In this document: positions 1-5,442 of the stretch, one piece after another
Position numbering within the stretch: position 1 is the first letter of the stretch
How the letters are laid out: each line of letters opens with the position of its first letter
Source: Flavobacteriales bacterium
Lineage (GTDB): Bacteria; Bacteroidota; Bacteroidia; Flavobacteriales; Flavobacteriaceae
Direction of reading: 5' to 3'
Assembly (NCBI GenBank): GCA_027003085.1
Contig: JALWYR010000089.1
Location: forward strand, 1 to 6,576
DNA: 6,576 bases
Notes under the pieces: model-generated
Database searches by the model: none
What the model was told of the DNA's origin: nothing
The model's input: the letters and a program-made list of their open reading frames with translations, nothing else
Position numbers and translations under genes: made by a program

Positions 1-2
1 GC

Positions 3-67
3 GGTTTGCTATGGGCCGGCTGCGGTGTCTCCTCAATACTTCGGAGCCTCCTCGCCGGCAGCAAACC
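3..67. repeat. Interrupted inverted repeat (hairpin-forming)
   Basis: GGTTTGCT (3-10) pairs exactly with AGCAAACC (60-67), and a GCCGGC on each side sits just inside these arms. The middle is GC-rich and has smaller complementary blocks (CTCC/GGAG). It has no credible coding signal and appears to belong to the repeat-rich gene-free stretch that fills the first 1.1 kb. It may start before the window. Confidence 0.4.
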
Positions 68-78
68 ATGCCGCGCCG

Positions 79-240
79 GCATCGCTTCAAGCATAAAGTA
101 TTGGAAAAGTTGCAGTTATTTTTGTCGTGAACAAAGCCGGCAATCCGAAGGCATAGCCGTAGCTATGGCAAGGATGGTCAATGCCGTTACCGGCAAAAAG
201 AACAAAACTTGGTGTGATAATTTCATGCTTGAAGCGATGC
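79..240. repeat. 162-bp inverted-repeat element, 16-bp perfect ends
   Basis: GCATCGCTTCAAGCAT (79-94) is the exact reverse complement of 225-240. The centre holds a near-palindrome at 150-169 (GGCATAGC, CGTA, GCTATGGC, with one mismatch), so the element has ends and a middle that both fold. An open frame crosses it on the plus strand, but it runs through several unrelated repeats and has no family features, so I read it as spurious. This may be a dispersed noncoding repeat or the remnant of a small mobile element. Its copy number elsewhere cannot be judged here. Confidence 0.55.
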
Positions 241-283
241 CTACCCTTCGGCTCATACCGCTCCCATCCCTGGCGCTTTGGGC

Positions 284-299
284 GCGCGATAAATCGCGC
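284..299. repeat. Short perfect hairpin
   Basis: GCGCGAT (284-290) and ATCGCGC (293-299) form a 7-bp stem with a 2-nt spacer. The string at 287-295 is also complementary to GATTTATCG at 324-332, so the two parts of this spacer can pair in more than one way. The rest of 241-355 shows no gene. No T-tract follows, so it does not look like a terminator. Confidence 0.35.
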
Positions 300-355
300 T
301 TGAATATCGAACACCGAACAGATGATTTATCGATTTTCGATTTGACCTATCCTAT

Positions 356-370
356 TGTAAACATTGAAGG
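356..370 (+). repeat. Copy 1 of 15-bp motif TGTAAACATTGAAGG
   Basis: This is the first of three copies (also 540-554 and 861-875). It ends 5 bp before the inverted-repeat element at 376-527. The bases before it (CCTAT) loosely resemble those before the other copies (GCTAG, GCTAC). Confidence 0.6.
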
Positions 371-375
371 CAATG

Positions 376-527
376 TGTCATTCCGACGGAGCCGCGTAGC
401 GGCGACGAGGAATCTCAACACGGATATTTCATCCGAGGCGGAATATTACGTTCCCATTGTCCGGCCCGTGAAGAGATTCCTCGGCGTTTTGCCTTGCTAA
501 CGCCGGCAAAACTCTGTCGGAATGACA
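376..527. repeat. MITE-like palindromic element, about 152 bp
   Basis: The terminal 12 bp TGTCATTCCGAC (376-387) is the exact reverse complement of 516-527. A second pair of arms, CGAGGAATCTC (406-416) and GAGATTCCTCG (473-483), is also perfect. Between these arms each side carries its own small hairpin: GCCGCGTAGCGGC on the left, and GTTTTGCC/GGCAAAAC on the right. From memory, the 'GTCATTCCGA...GAGGAATCTC' wording is a common dispersed palindromic repeat in Bacteroidota genomes, and it often yields spurious predicted proteins. There is no transposase inside; a non-autonomous element or REP-like repeat is the likeliest reading. Confidence 0.7.
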
Positions 528-539
528 CCGCTCTGCTAG

Positions 540-554
540 TGTAAATATTGAAGG
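540..554 (+). repeat. Copy 2 of 15-bp motif (TGTAAATATTGAAGG)
   Basis: It differs from the other copies at one base (C to T at the seventh position). It lies 12 bp after the end of the 376-527 element and 13 bp before the next repeat, at 568-652, so it sits between two different palindromic repeats. Confidence 0.6.
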
Positions 555-567
555 TGAAAACCGCATT

Positions 568-652
568 GCGGGAATGACAAAGGGGGAGGTAAATCGGATT
601 CCCTGGATTCCCGCCGGAACCTGTGCCCGCGTAGGCGGGTACGGGAATGACA
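568..652. repeat. Dispersed repeat with CGGGAATGACA copies
   Basis: CGGGAATGACA occurs in direct orientation at 569-579 and 642-652. Between them is a 'GGATTCCCTGGATTCCCGCC' stretch and an inner hairpin, CCCGC (626-630) with GCGGG (635-639). This matches the widespread bacterial 'VIPAKAG'-type intergenic repeat, named for the spurious peptide its minus strand encodes. The minus-strand reading frame here gives just such a peptide (VIPVPAYAGTGSG), so that frame should not be called a gene. Confidence 0.6.
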
Positions 653-860
653 TATAGGGATAACACGGGGAAAATCCGCTCCGTCGATGTCTCCTGCCAC
701 CGACGGTATTACATTAGCTTACATTAATGGACGTCCTTTTCCTATGCAAAAAATCAATTTTCCTGCCTGATAAATCACTTTCACCGTGCGATGAATTGCG
801 CGGCTACAATGGGACGTCCGGCTTCGGTTGAAACATCCGGGATTAATGATTATCCGCTAC
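653..860. other. Gene-free spacer with small hairpins
   Basis: No credible reading frame is present on either strand. Visible structure is limited to a 6-bp stem, CCGTCG (681-686) with CGACGG (701-706), and two copies of the self-complementary octamer GGACGTCC (729-736 and 812-819). No Bacteroidota promoter leading to a gene was found. Confidence 0.5.
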
Positions 861-875
861 TGTAAACATTGAAGG
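861..875 (+). repeat. Copy 3 of 15-bp motif TGTAAACATTGAAGG
   Basis: It is identical to copy 1. Its last four bases, AAGG, are also the first bases of the perfect palindrome at 872-892, so here the motif runs directly into a GC-rich palindromic block. Confidence 0.6.
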
Positions 876-1149
876 CCGGCGTCGCCGGCCTTTGCCGCGC
901 CAGCGGGCGTAGCGGTATCCTTGCACGGCAGCCGGCGATGTTTTTGTGCCGGCGGCGGGGGCTTCGCCGCTCCGACAAGAAGACCCCGGCGCCGGCCCTA
1001 CAAAAACCGCCGGATGGAGGGCAAGATAAAAGCGGAGCACGTGGCGGGCGCCGGAGTTCGGCACGCCAAGCGCAAGGACGCTCCGCCGGCCGAAGCGGTT
1101 GGCGTTGGCGTAGCCGCCGAACCCGGGCGCCCGGGCGCCCTAAAAAAAA
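872..1149. repeat. GC-rich palindromic island next to the PPTase gene
   Basis: This stretch is far more GC-rich than the rest of the window. It opens with a perfect palindrome, AAGGCCGGCG (872-881), one central base, then CGCCGGCCTT (883-892). It closes with a 16-bp perfect palindrome, GGGCGCCCGGGCGCCC (1125-1140), followed by a run of eight A. GCCGGC-type words and short hairpins, such as GCGGCG/CGCCGC around 951-970, recur between them. Open frames exist on both strands, but they are rich in Arg, Ala, Gly and Pro and look like artefacts of GC-rich repeats. I do not recognise a structural RNA. On the PPTase strand the T-run precedes the hairpin, so it is not a standard terminator for that gene. 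Confidence 0.5.
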
Positions 1150-1728
1150 TTATTTCCCATCGATAAAATGCGCCAAACAAAAAACCGCGTCCGAACCGAA
1201 CCACTGCAAACGAATCTCCCCCACTCCATCCACTCGGGCTATACCCGTGCCCGAAGGCAGGGCGTCTAGAACCCGTATGTCCCGAACAAAAGACAGGCCC
1301 GGCTTACCCAGCAATTTATAGACCGCTTCCTTGGCCGTCCAAATCAGGGCCAGGGCGCCGGGATTATGCACCTGCGAAGGGCCGAGCTCGGCCTCATGTA
1401 AAAATTTATGCCTGATGCGCAGGAGCCGCTCGCCGGGGATTTCGCCGTCCAAACCCACCGGGAACGGTGCCAACACCAAGGCTGCCGTGTAGCCGAAATG
1501 CGTAATGGAAACATAAGGCCCGTCGGACAAAAAGGGCTTACCGTAGTTGTCGTAACGCAGGGCTTTATCCACTCCGGCCCGCAGTAAGAGCCGGTGTTTT
1601 AAATCCTGTTGTATCCGATGCCGCCACTGACGAAGGGTCGAACCGGCAGGCGGATTTCCAACCTCTCCCCTATCAGCAGTCATGCGCATAAAGCGTATCC
1701 GTCCGAAAGAGCGTTCCGAATATATCAT
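1150..1728 (-). CDS. 4'-phosphopantetheinyl transferase superfamily protein
   Basis: The 192-residue product should transfer the phosphopantetheine arm of coenzyme A to a serine of an acyl or peptidyl carrier protein, turning apo-carrier into holo-carrier in the cytoplasm. The family motifs are in order: YGKPFL (about 62-67), SITH (74-77), GLDGE (92-96) with the metal-binding acidic pair D94 and E96, RHKFLHEAE (about 106-114), and WTAKEAVYK (130-138) with E134 and K138. The size and compact layout are like the small PPTases of Bacteroidota; whether it serves fatty-acid ACP or a secondary pathway cannot be told. I chose the ATG at 1728 because it overlaps the upstream gene's stop as ATGA, implying translational coupling. 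A longer in-frame TTG start at 1749 is possible but unneeded. The gene is more GC-rich than its right-hand neighbours. Confidence 0.9.
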   Translation of the reverse strand: MIYSERSFGRIRFMRMTADRGEVGNPPAGSTLRQWRHRIQQDLKHRLLLRAGVDKALRYDNYGKPFLSDGPYVSITHFGYTAALVLAPFPVGLDGEIPGERLLRIRHKFLHEAELGPSQVHNPGALALIWTAKEAVYKLLGKPGLSFVRDIRVLDALPSGTGIARVDGVGEIRLQWFGSDAVFCLAHFIDGK

Positions 1729-1904
1729 GAACGTTTTCTGAAAAGCCAACGGGAAATCAATAAACCCGTAATACCACCCACTATCACGCCCAGGGTCATA
1801 CTACGGGCCGTGCCGAAAGAAATGAGCTTGGCCCAATAGAAAATCCATAAGACCAAAATAACCATGACCATATATTTGGCTGCCATTTGCATGCCTTTGT
1901 CCAT
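1725..1904 (-). CDS. Small two-helix inner-membrane protein, unknown function
   Basis: The 59-residue product has two hydrophobic stretches, at about residues 8-26 (MVMVILVLWIFYWA region) and 36-55 (MTLGVIVGGITGLLI region). They are joined by a short linker, and the tail is basic (RKRS). This suggests an inner-membrane hairpin with its C-terminus in the cytoplasm. I do not recognise a family. It is the first gene of a two-gene minus-strand unit, its TGA sharing ATGA with the PPTase start, so the two are probably co-translated. I chose the ATG at 1904 because a likely promoter/palindrome at 1929-1942 leaves only a short leader. An in-frame TTG at 1922 (65 residues) or the ATG at 1892 are alternatives. 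Coupling to a PPTase gives no firm clue to its job. Confidence 0.65.
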   Translation of the reverse strand: MDKGMQMAAKYMVMVILVLWIFYWAKLISFGTARSMTLGVIVGGITGLLISRWLFRKRS

Positions 1905-1928
1905 AATTTCTTGTTTTTTCAAAGCAAT

Positions 1929-1942
1929 TTACAAATTTGTAA
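1929..1942. promoter_or_regulatory. 14-bp perfect palindrome, possible operator
   Basis: TTACAAATTTGTAA is perfectly self-complementary and lies 24 bp before the ATG of the small membrane gene. On the minus strand it contains CAAATTTG, one base from the Bacteroidota -7 box TAnnTTTG. A repressor bound here would cover the promoter of the membrane-protein/PPTase unit. No -33 TTTG is visible at the right spacing. The regulator is unknown. Confidence 0.4.
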
Positions 1943-2002
1943 GCTAACCGGAAAAATAAAATTCACAGCATTTTGACGGCTTGATTTTACGGCTTAGCAT
2001 AT

Positions 2003-2027
2003 AAAAAACCGCTCCAAATGAGCGGTT
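2003..2027 (-). terminator. Intrinsic terminator of the T9SS cargo gene
   Basis: An 8-bp perfect stem, AACCGCTC (2007-2014) with GAGCGGTT (2020-2027), has a 5-nt loop. Read on the minus strand it is followed by a run of T. It starts 24 bp after the stop codon of the secreted-protein gene. The plus-strand side has only a weak GTATTTT tail, so the minus direction is the main one. Confidence 0.8.
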
Positions 2028-2050
2028 GTATTTTGAAAAGGGACGATGAT

Positions 2051-4048
2051 TTATTCAACCAAAAACTTACCGGTTTGGGTAGCATCGTTTGTGCTCAGGC
2101 GGAAAATATAAACTCCGGGAGTTAGATGTACCGGTAATTTTACTTCATGTTTTTTGGTTTGCAAATGACGGAAATAAACTTCCTTACCATTGATGGCATA
2201 TACGCGAATATTGTTCAAAAAGTATGCTTGCGGATTGGCAATGCGGATGATGCCACCGGCATAGGTAGCCGTTAGATCGAGCAATTCGGATTCTTCGGTG
2301 TTCAGCTGGTCGGCGGGGCGGAAGGCCAAATAAAACCGATCGCGATAATCACCGGCAGGTAAAGTCAAACTTTGCGGGTTTTGGGTAATGTCGTAAGTAA
2401 CATTATTGGGTTGATCGTAGATGTAGAAGTGCATGCCGGACGGCACGTTGGTGGCACTGTTAAGCCCGAAAGTAACCTGTCCGTCTTGAAGCAATATCAC
2501 GTGCAGGGGTACCAGCACGTTGCCGCCGATATGGTCGGTGGCTTGAATGACATAATCCACAGTGTCGATGGCAAAAAACATATCGCCGTAGTGCACTTGA
2601 TCGAAATTACGACCATCGTAACCCCAATCGTAGCCCAACGAAGTGCCGGGACGTACGGCCAAAAGCAATTCGCGTGTACCTCCGGCAGGATCGATAAAAC
2701 CGAGACGGACATCGGTGTAAGCACTTCGCATAAACACGGAATTACTGTTATCTTCTTTGAAATAGGCACGTTGGCTGTTTTGAATAGTGATGGTTGCGCT
2801 TCCGGAAGCATCGCGTTGGACAAAGAATCCCTGAGCTACGGGAATATATTGACCTGGTGTTTTGGTGCCAACGGTGGTACTACCGGTTTGCCAATCTTTG
2901 GCCGGTACGCCACCGGAAAGCGTATAGGTAGCATAACCGCCCACGTATCCCTGCAATGAATGGTCGGAGCCATCGACATGCTCCCAGAAGTAAAGGGTTC
3001 CGTTGGTCCCCGGGTTGTCATTGATGAACGCATTGGCATCCAAAGCGCTTGGATAGGGATTGCCTACCAGATAATTCTTTCCGCCGTCAATGGTAAAGGT
3101 ATAGGTTCCGTTGTTGGGTGTTCCGGCAAAGGTATAGGCCTTGAATTCGGTGGTTCCGCTTCCGCCAGGGCGAGTTCCGTTAAAAATATCGGGGCCCTTC
3201 ATAGTGTAGCCGGTACCCGGGTCGATGGCGGTGGTACTTCCGATTTGCACCCATGAGTTATAGTCACCGATGTCGCTGTTTTCGAACTTAAAGATAAAGG
3301 CCTCGTTCAAATGGGCCGGGTTTTGGGACGAATTAACATTGGGGGAACCGCTGGTGGTGAAAGCATTTTCGAAAACAATAGCTTGCGGATTGTCGGGATC
3401 GCGGCCGTCCATAAGTGAACTTAACGTCCAGGTACCTCCGTTATTTACTGGCGAGCACCAATAATTATACCAATACTTGTTGCCCGTTCCCATTTGGTCG
3501 CGATAAAGTTTCCCACTACCCGCAGGCGCCGTAGTTGCCGTTTGGAGCAATTGGGAATCGTCGTATAGACGTATGTTCCCGTTAAGTGTTAAGTTATTTT
3601 CCACCGTCAGCCGCAAACCGGATGCGGAAGGGTCTTTTACTTTATATTCAAAGTTCCCGCTATTGTCGTTTACTGTAAGATCATTGGTTGTAAGGTCGGT
3701 ATTTTGGTTTACAACAGATGTGGCGGCGGCATCATGGTCGATATACAATTTATTGAAATGGTTTTCATTGGTCCCTCCAATGGTTTGATCGGAGGAGCCA
3801 CGGAAATAGGTGGCGGCGTTTGAACCGGCGGCTTGTTGGACCATGGTGCCGTTGTTGGTCCAGTTTGTACCATAGAAATACACCGTACCATCCTTATGGT
3901 CCAAGGTGGCTCCGGATTGGTTTTGGAAATCCAGGTTTTTGATAACCACATAATTTCCAACAATCACCAATTGGCCTTGATTGACCACCTGTGCCCATAC
4001 GGCTGCACTAAACAGGAGTGCAAATATTGAAAGCGATAATTTTTTCAT
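2051..4048 (-). CDS. Secreted protein with T9SS type A C-terminal sorting domain
   Basis: The 665-residue product has a Sec signal peptide (MKK, hydrophobic core, AVWAQ, cleavage near residue 19-20). A long Asn/Thr/Gly-rich, beta-type passenger follows. A C-terminal sorting domain at about 589-665 contains GVYIFRL (645-651) and ends in GKFLVE. In this family the tail directs export through the outer membrane by the type IX system, usually with tail removal and anchoring to the surface. The passenger has YWYNYWCSPV (192-201), YLVGNPYPSALDA (326-338) and IPVAQGFF (402-409), wording I recall from large uncharacterised Bacteroidota surface proteins. No catalytic motif was seen, so an adhesive or structural role is only a guess. 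The ATG at 4048 is preferred over an in-frame ATG at 4081, because 4081 falls at about the predicted transcription start and would add 11 residues ahead of the signal peptide. The gene is monocistronic, with its own promoter and terminator. Confidence 0.9.
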   Translation of the reverse strand: MKKLSLSIFALLFSAAVWAQVVNQGQLVIVGNYVVIKNLDFQNQSGATLDHKDGTVYFYGTNWTNNGTMVQQAAGSNAATYFRGSSDQTIGGTNENHFNKLYIDHDAAATSVVNQNTDLTTNDLTVNDNSGNFEYKVKDPSASGLRLTVENNLTLNGNIRLYDDSQLLQTATTAPAGSGKLYRDQMGTGNKYWYNYWCSPVNNGGTWTLSSLMDGRDPDNPQAIVFENAFTTSGSPNVNSSQNPAHLNEAFIFKFENSDIGDYNSWVQIGSTTAIDPGTGYTMKGPDIFNGTRPGGSGTTEFKAYTFAGTPNNGTYTFTIDGGKNYLVGNPYPSALDANAFINDNPGTNGTLYFWEHVDGSDHSLQGYVGGYATYTLSGGVPAKDWQTGSTTVGTKTPGQYIPVAQGFFVQRDASGSATITIQNSQRAYFKEDNSNSVFMRSAYTDVRLGFIDPAGGTRELLLAVRPGTSLGYDWGYDGRNFDQVHYGDMFFAIDTVDYVIQATDHIGGNVLVPLHVILLQDGQVTFGLNSATNVPSGMHFYIYDQPNNVTYDITQNPQSLTLPAGDYRDRFYLAFRPADQLNTEESELLDLTATYAGGIIRIANPQAYFLNNIRVYAINGKEVYFRHLQTKKHEVKLPVHLTPGVYIFRLSTNDATQTGKFLVE

Positions 4049-4085
4049 AACGTAAATTTTATTATGGCAATGGTTATTCACAATA

Positions 4086-4116
4086 CAAATATAGGGCCTT
4101 TTGTAAAAAAAACAAA
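4086..4116 (-). promoter_or_regulatory. Bacteroidota sigma-type promoter of the T9SS cargo gene
   Basis: On the minus strand, TTTG (4116-4113) is the -33 box. It is followed after exactly 19 bp by TATATTTG (4093-4086), a perfect TAnnTTTG -7 box. Transcription should begin near 4080, giving a leader of about 30 nt to the ATG at 4048. This is the best promoter in the window, and it decides the start codon. Confidence 0.75.
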
Positions 4117-4144
4117 AACCATGCCGCCAACAAAAAATCTAAAA

Positions 4145-4156
4145 TCCTAATCAGGA
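4145..4156 (-). terminator. Possible weak terminator after the L31 gene
   Basis: A short stem, TCCT (4145-4148) with AGGA (4153-4156), is followed on the minus strand by TTTTAGATTTTTT. It lies 15 bp beyond the L31 stop. Only 4 bp pair, so this is tentative. Confidence 0.25.
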
Positions 4157-4171
4157 CAAAATACGCGCAAT

Positions 4172-4426
4172 TTACTTGCCGTATTTCTTACCGTACTTTT
4201 TCATGAACTTATCGATACGGCCGGTGGTGTCCACCAAGGTCATTTTGCCCGTGTAAAAGGGATGGGAGGTACGCGAAATTTCGATTTTGACCAGGGGCAA
4301 TTCCACGCCGTCCACTTCAATGGTTTCTTTGGCTTCGGCGGTGGAGCGGGTTACATAAATTTCGCCGTTGGACATGTCTTTAAAAGCAACCAAACGGTAA
4401 TTTTCGGGATGTATGCCTTTTTTCAT
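4172..4426 (-). CDS. rpmE2: 50S ribosomal protein L31 type B
   Basis: The 84-residue product matches bacterial ribosomal protein bL31, a large-subunit protein at the intersubunit bridge. The typical opening MKKGIHPENY, the SHPFYTGK segment (54-61) and GRIDKFMKKYGKKYGK near the C-terminus are all present. There is no cysteine, so it is the zinc-independent B type; it has the longer B-type length and lacks the CxxC zinc site of the A type. The frame stays open upstream, but the ATG at 4426 begins the conserved sequence and has a well-placed promoter, so upstream codons are excluded. The gene is divergent from the lipoprotein gene, with 122 bp between the starts. Confidence 0.95.
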   Translation of the reverse strand: MKKGIHPENYRLVAFKDMSNGEIYVTRSTAEAKETIEVDGVELPLVKIEISRTSHPFYTGKMTLVDTTGRIDKFMKKYGKKYGK

Positions 4427-4452
4427 GGCGCAAATACTTCTTTTTTGGACGG

Positions 4453-4460
4453 CAAATATA
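4453..4460 (-). promoter_or_regulatory. -7 box of the L31 promoter
   Basis: TATATTTG on the minus strand is a perfect match to TAnnTTTG, 26 bp before the L31 ATG. No clear TTTG sits 19 bp upstream, where the sequence is a TA-rich run. Confidence 0.55.
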
Positions 4461-4518
4461 CGATTTATTTTTTGAATATATATAAACTCGAAGGGCATAA
4501 TTTTTGCTGAGAAATTCG

Positions 4519-4526
4519 TATATTTA
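4519..4526 (+). promoter_or_regulatory. Possible -7 box of the lipoprotein gene
   Basis: TATATTTA, one base off TAnnTTTG, lies 22 bp before the ATG at 4549, which would give a very short leader. No matching -33 box is visible. Together with the L31 promoter it makes a divergent pair. Confidence 0.4.
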
Positions 4527-4548
4527 TTCTTAAAAAAACCTCGCAACG

Positions 4549-5262
4549 ATGAAACCTATACGCTTTATTTCCGGTTTAATTCCTTTGTTTATATTCCTGC
4601 AAGCTTGTGCTCCGGCCTATGTGCCCAATGTGGTTCCGTCGCCCGGATTGCATAAAAAAGGTGATTTGGCCCTGAGTGCCCATTACGGAAATTCGGGTTT
4701 CGACTTGCAGGGTGCATACGGAATTTCCAATCATTTGGGAGTGATGATCAACGGAAGCTATAACAATCGTACTTTGGAGACCGCCGATTCTCACAAACAC
4801 GGTTTTTTGGAAGCGGGACTGGGCTATTTTTCCACCGAGGGCAAATACATAAATTGGTCTGTTTTCGGAGGATTCGGAAGTGGAAATTATCAATCGTATT
4901 TCGAAAGCAACATCATTACCAATTACAATTTTGTCAATATCAACCGCTTTTTTATTCAACCCTCCGCGGGATTTTATTCCAATTACTTTGAGGGCGATTT
5001 GGCATTTCGTTTGGCTTTTCTGAGCATCAACGGTTACCGGGACGGTACCAATAATAACCCCGAAAGATACAAAGGATTTTATACCATGCTCGAACCCGCC
5101 CTAACACTAAAATTCGGTCCCGAACATTTTAAATTTTTTTTCCAAGGCGGCATGTCGTTTAACCTGGAAAACAGCGAGTATTTCGATCATGACCCGTTTA
5201 TTATGTCGTTGGGCATTCAAGTTCGCTTCAATCCGGTAATGAAACGCCAAGCCATGCAATAA
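4549..5262 (+). CDS. Lipoprotein with probable outer-membrane beta-barrel fold, unknown function
   Basis: The 237-residue product starts with a lipoprotein signal: a hydrophobic stretch, then the lipobox LQAC, with lipidated Cys20. The mature part has alternating hydrophobic/polar strands rich in Gly and aromatic residues, for example DLALSAHYG (39-47), DLQGAYGISNHLGVMINGSY (52-71) and YINWSVFGGFG (100-110), as in small outer-membrane barrels. CAPAYVPNVVPSPG followed by a 'KGDL' strand resembles a conserved but uncharacterised Bacteroidota family. I cannot name a substrate or partner. The ATG at 4549 is the only sensible start ahead of the signal peptide. The gene stands alone: L31 diverges from it, and 163 bp with a separate promoter separate it from the next gene. 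Confidence 0.8.
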   Translation: MKPIRFISGLIPLFIFLQACAPAYVPNVVPSPGLHKKGDLALSAHYGNSGFDLQGAYGISNHLGVMINGSYNNRTLETADSHKHGFLEAGLGYFSTEGKYINWSVFGGFGSGNYQSYFESNIITNYNFVNINRFFIQPSAGFYSNYFEGDLAFRLAFLSINGYRDGTNNNPERYKGFYTMLEPALTLKFGPEHFKFFFQGGMSFNLENSEYFDHDPFIMSLGIQVRFNPVMKRQAMQ

Positions 5263-5268
5263 TCGGAT

Positions 5269-5288
5269 GCACTAATTTTAATGAGTGC
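5269..5288 (+). terminator. Possible hairpin after the lipoprotein gene
   Basis: GCACT (5269-5273) pairs with AGTGC (5284-5288), and ATT/AAT can extend the stem past one mismatch. It begins 6 bp after the stop codon, but the tail TAATACAAAATTT is not a clean T-run, so termination is uncertain. Confidence 0.25.
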
Positions 5289-5388
5289 TAATACAAAATT
5301 TACGTAATGGCCTGCTGTTATCATAACAAATAACGAACGAAATCTTAATGAGAGAAATAAAAAATAATTTTTTTCAGTTAAAATTTTT

Positions 5389-5396
5389 TATATTTG
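5389..5396 (+). promoter_or_regulatory. -7 box of the beta-barrel gene
   Basis: TATATTTG, a perfect TAnnTTTG match, lies 29 bp before the ATG at 5426 within a very AT-rich stretch. A TTTTTTT run upstream may replace a proper -33 box. The predicted transcription start, near 5402, coincides with the first base shared with the downstream duplicate. Confidence 0.55.
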
Positions 5397-5402
5397 TTTC
5401 AT

Positions 5403-5442
5403 AAAACCACTAAAAACCACTTGCCATGAAAGCACTATTAAC
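5403..5442 (+). repeat. 40-bp direct repeat, copy 1 (leader and first codons)
   Basis: The 40 bases covering the untranslated leader and the first codons of the barrel gene are identical to 6187-6226. The leader contains a near-tandem ACCACTAAAAACCACT. Similarity continues, with substitutions, through codon 57 of both genes and stops abruptly on the upstream side. Confidence 0.85.

Noticed and set aside
6..500. 164-codon open frame on the plus strand in the repeat region
   Set aside because: It crosses at least three unrelated inverted-repeat units, has no family features, no promoter and an unnatural composition; open only by chance in repeats.
415..666. Minus-strand frames giving VIPVPAYAGTGSG-like peptides
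   Set aside because: This peptide wording is the translation of a widespread intergenic repeat and is a known source of false gene calls.
729..819. Two GGACGTCC octamers 83 bp apart as a paired binding site
   Set aside because: An 8-bp self-complementary word is too short, flanking bases differ, and no nearby gene would be controlled.
356..875. The three 15-bp motif copies as a CRISPR array
   Set aside because: Spacings are 184 and 321 bp, far too long and unequal, the intervening DNA is itself repetitive, and no cas gene is present.
1122..1149. GC-rich palindrome plus A/T run as a PPTase terminator
   Set aside because: On the gene's strand the T-run comes before the hairpin, the wrong order for intrinsic termination.
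843..1321. Arg/Ala/Gly/Pro-rich open frames on both strands of the GC-rich island
   Set aside because: Long frames arise easily in GC-rich DNA; the plus-strand one also runs antisense into the PPTase gene, and neither has motifs or a start signal.
2372..2959. 195-codon frame antisense to the T9SS cargo gene
   Set aside because: The opposite strand encodes a clear secreted protein with signal peptide and sorting domain; the antisense frame has no start signal or recognisable features.
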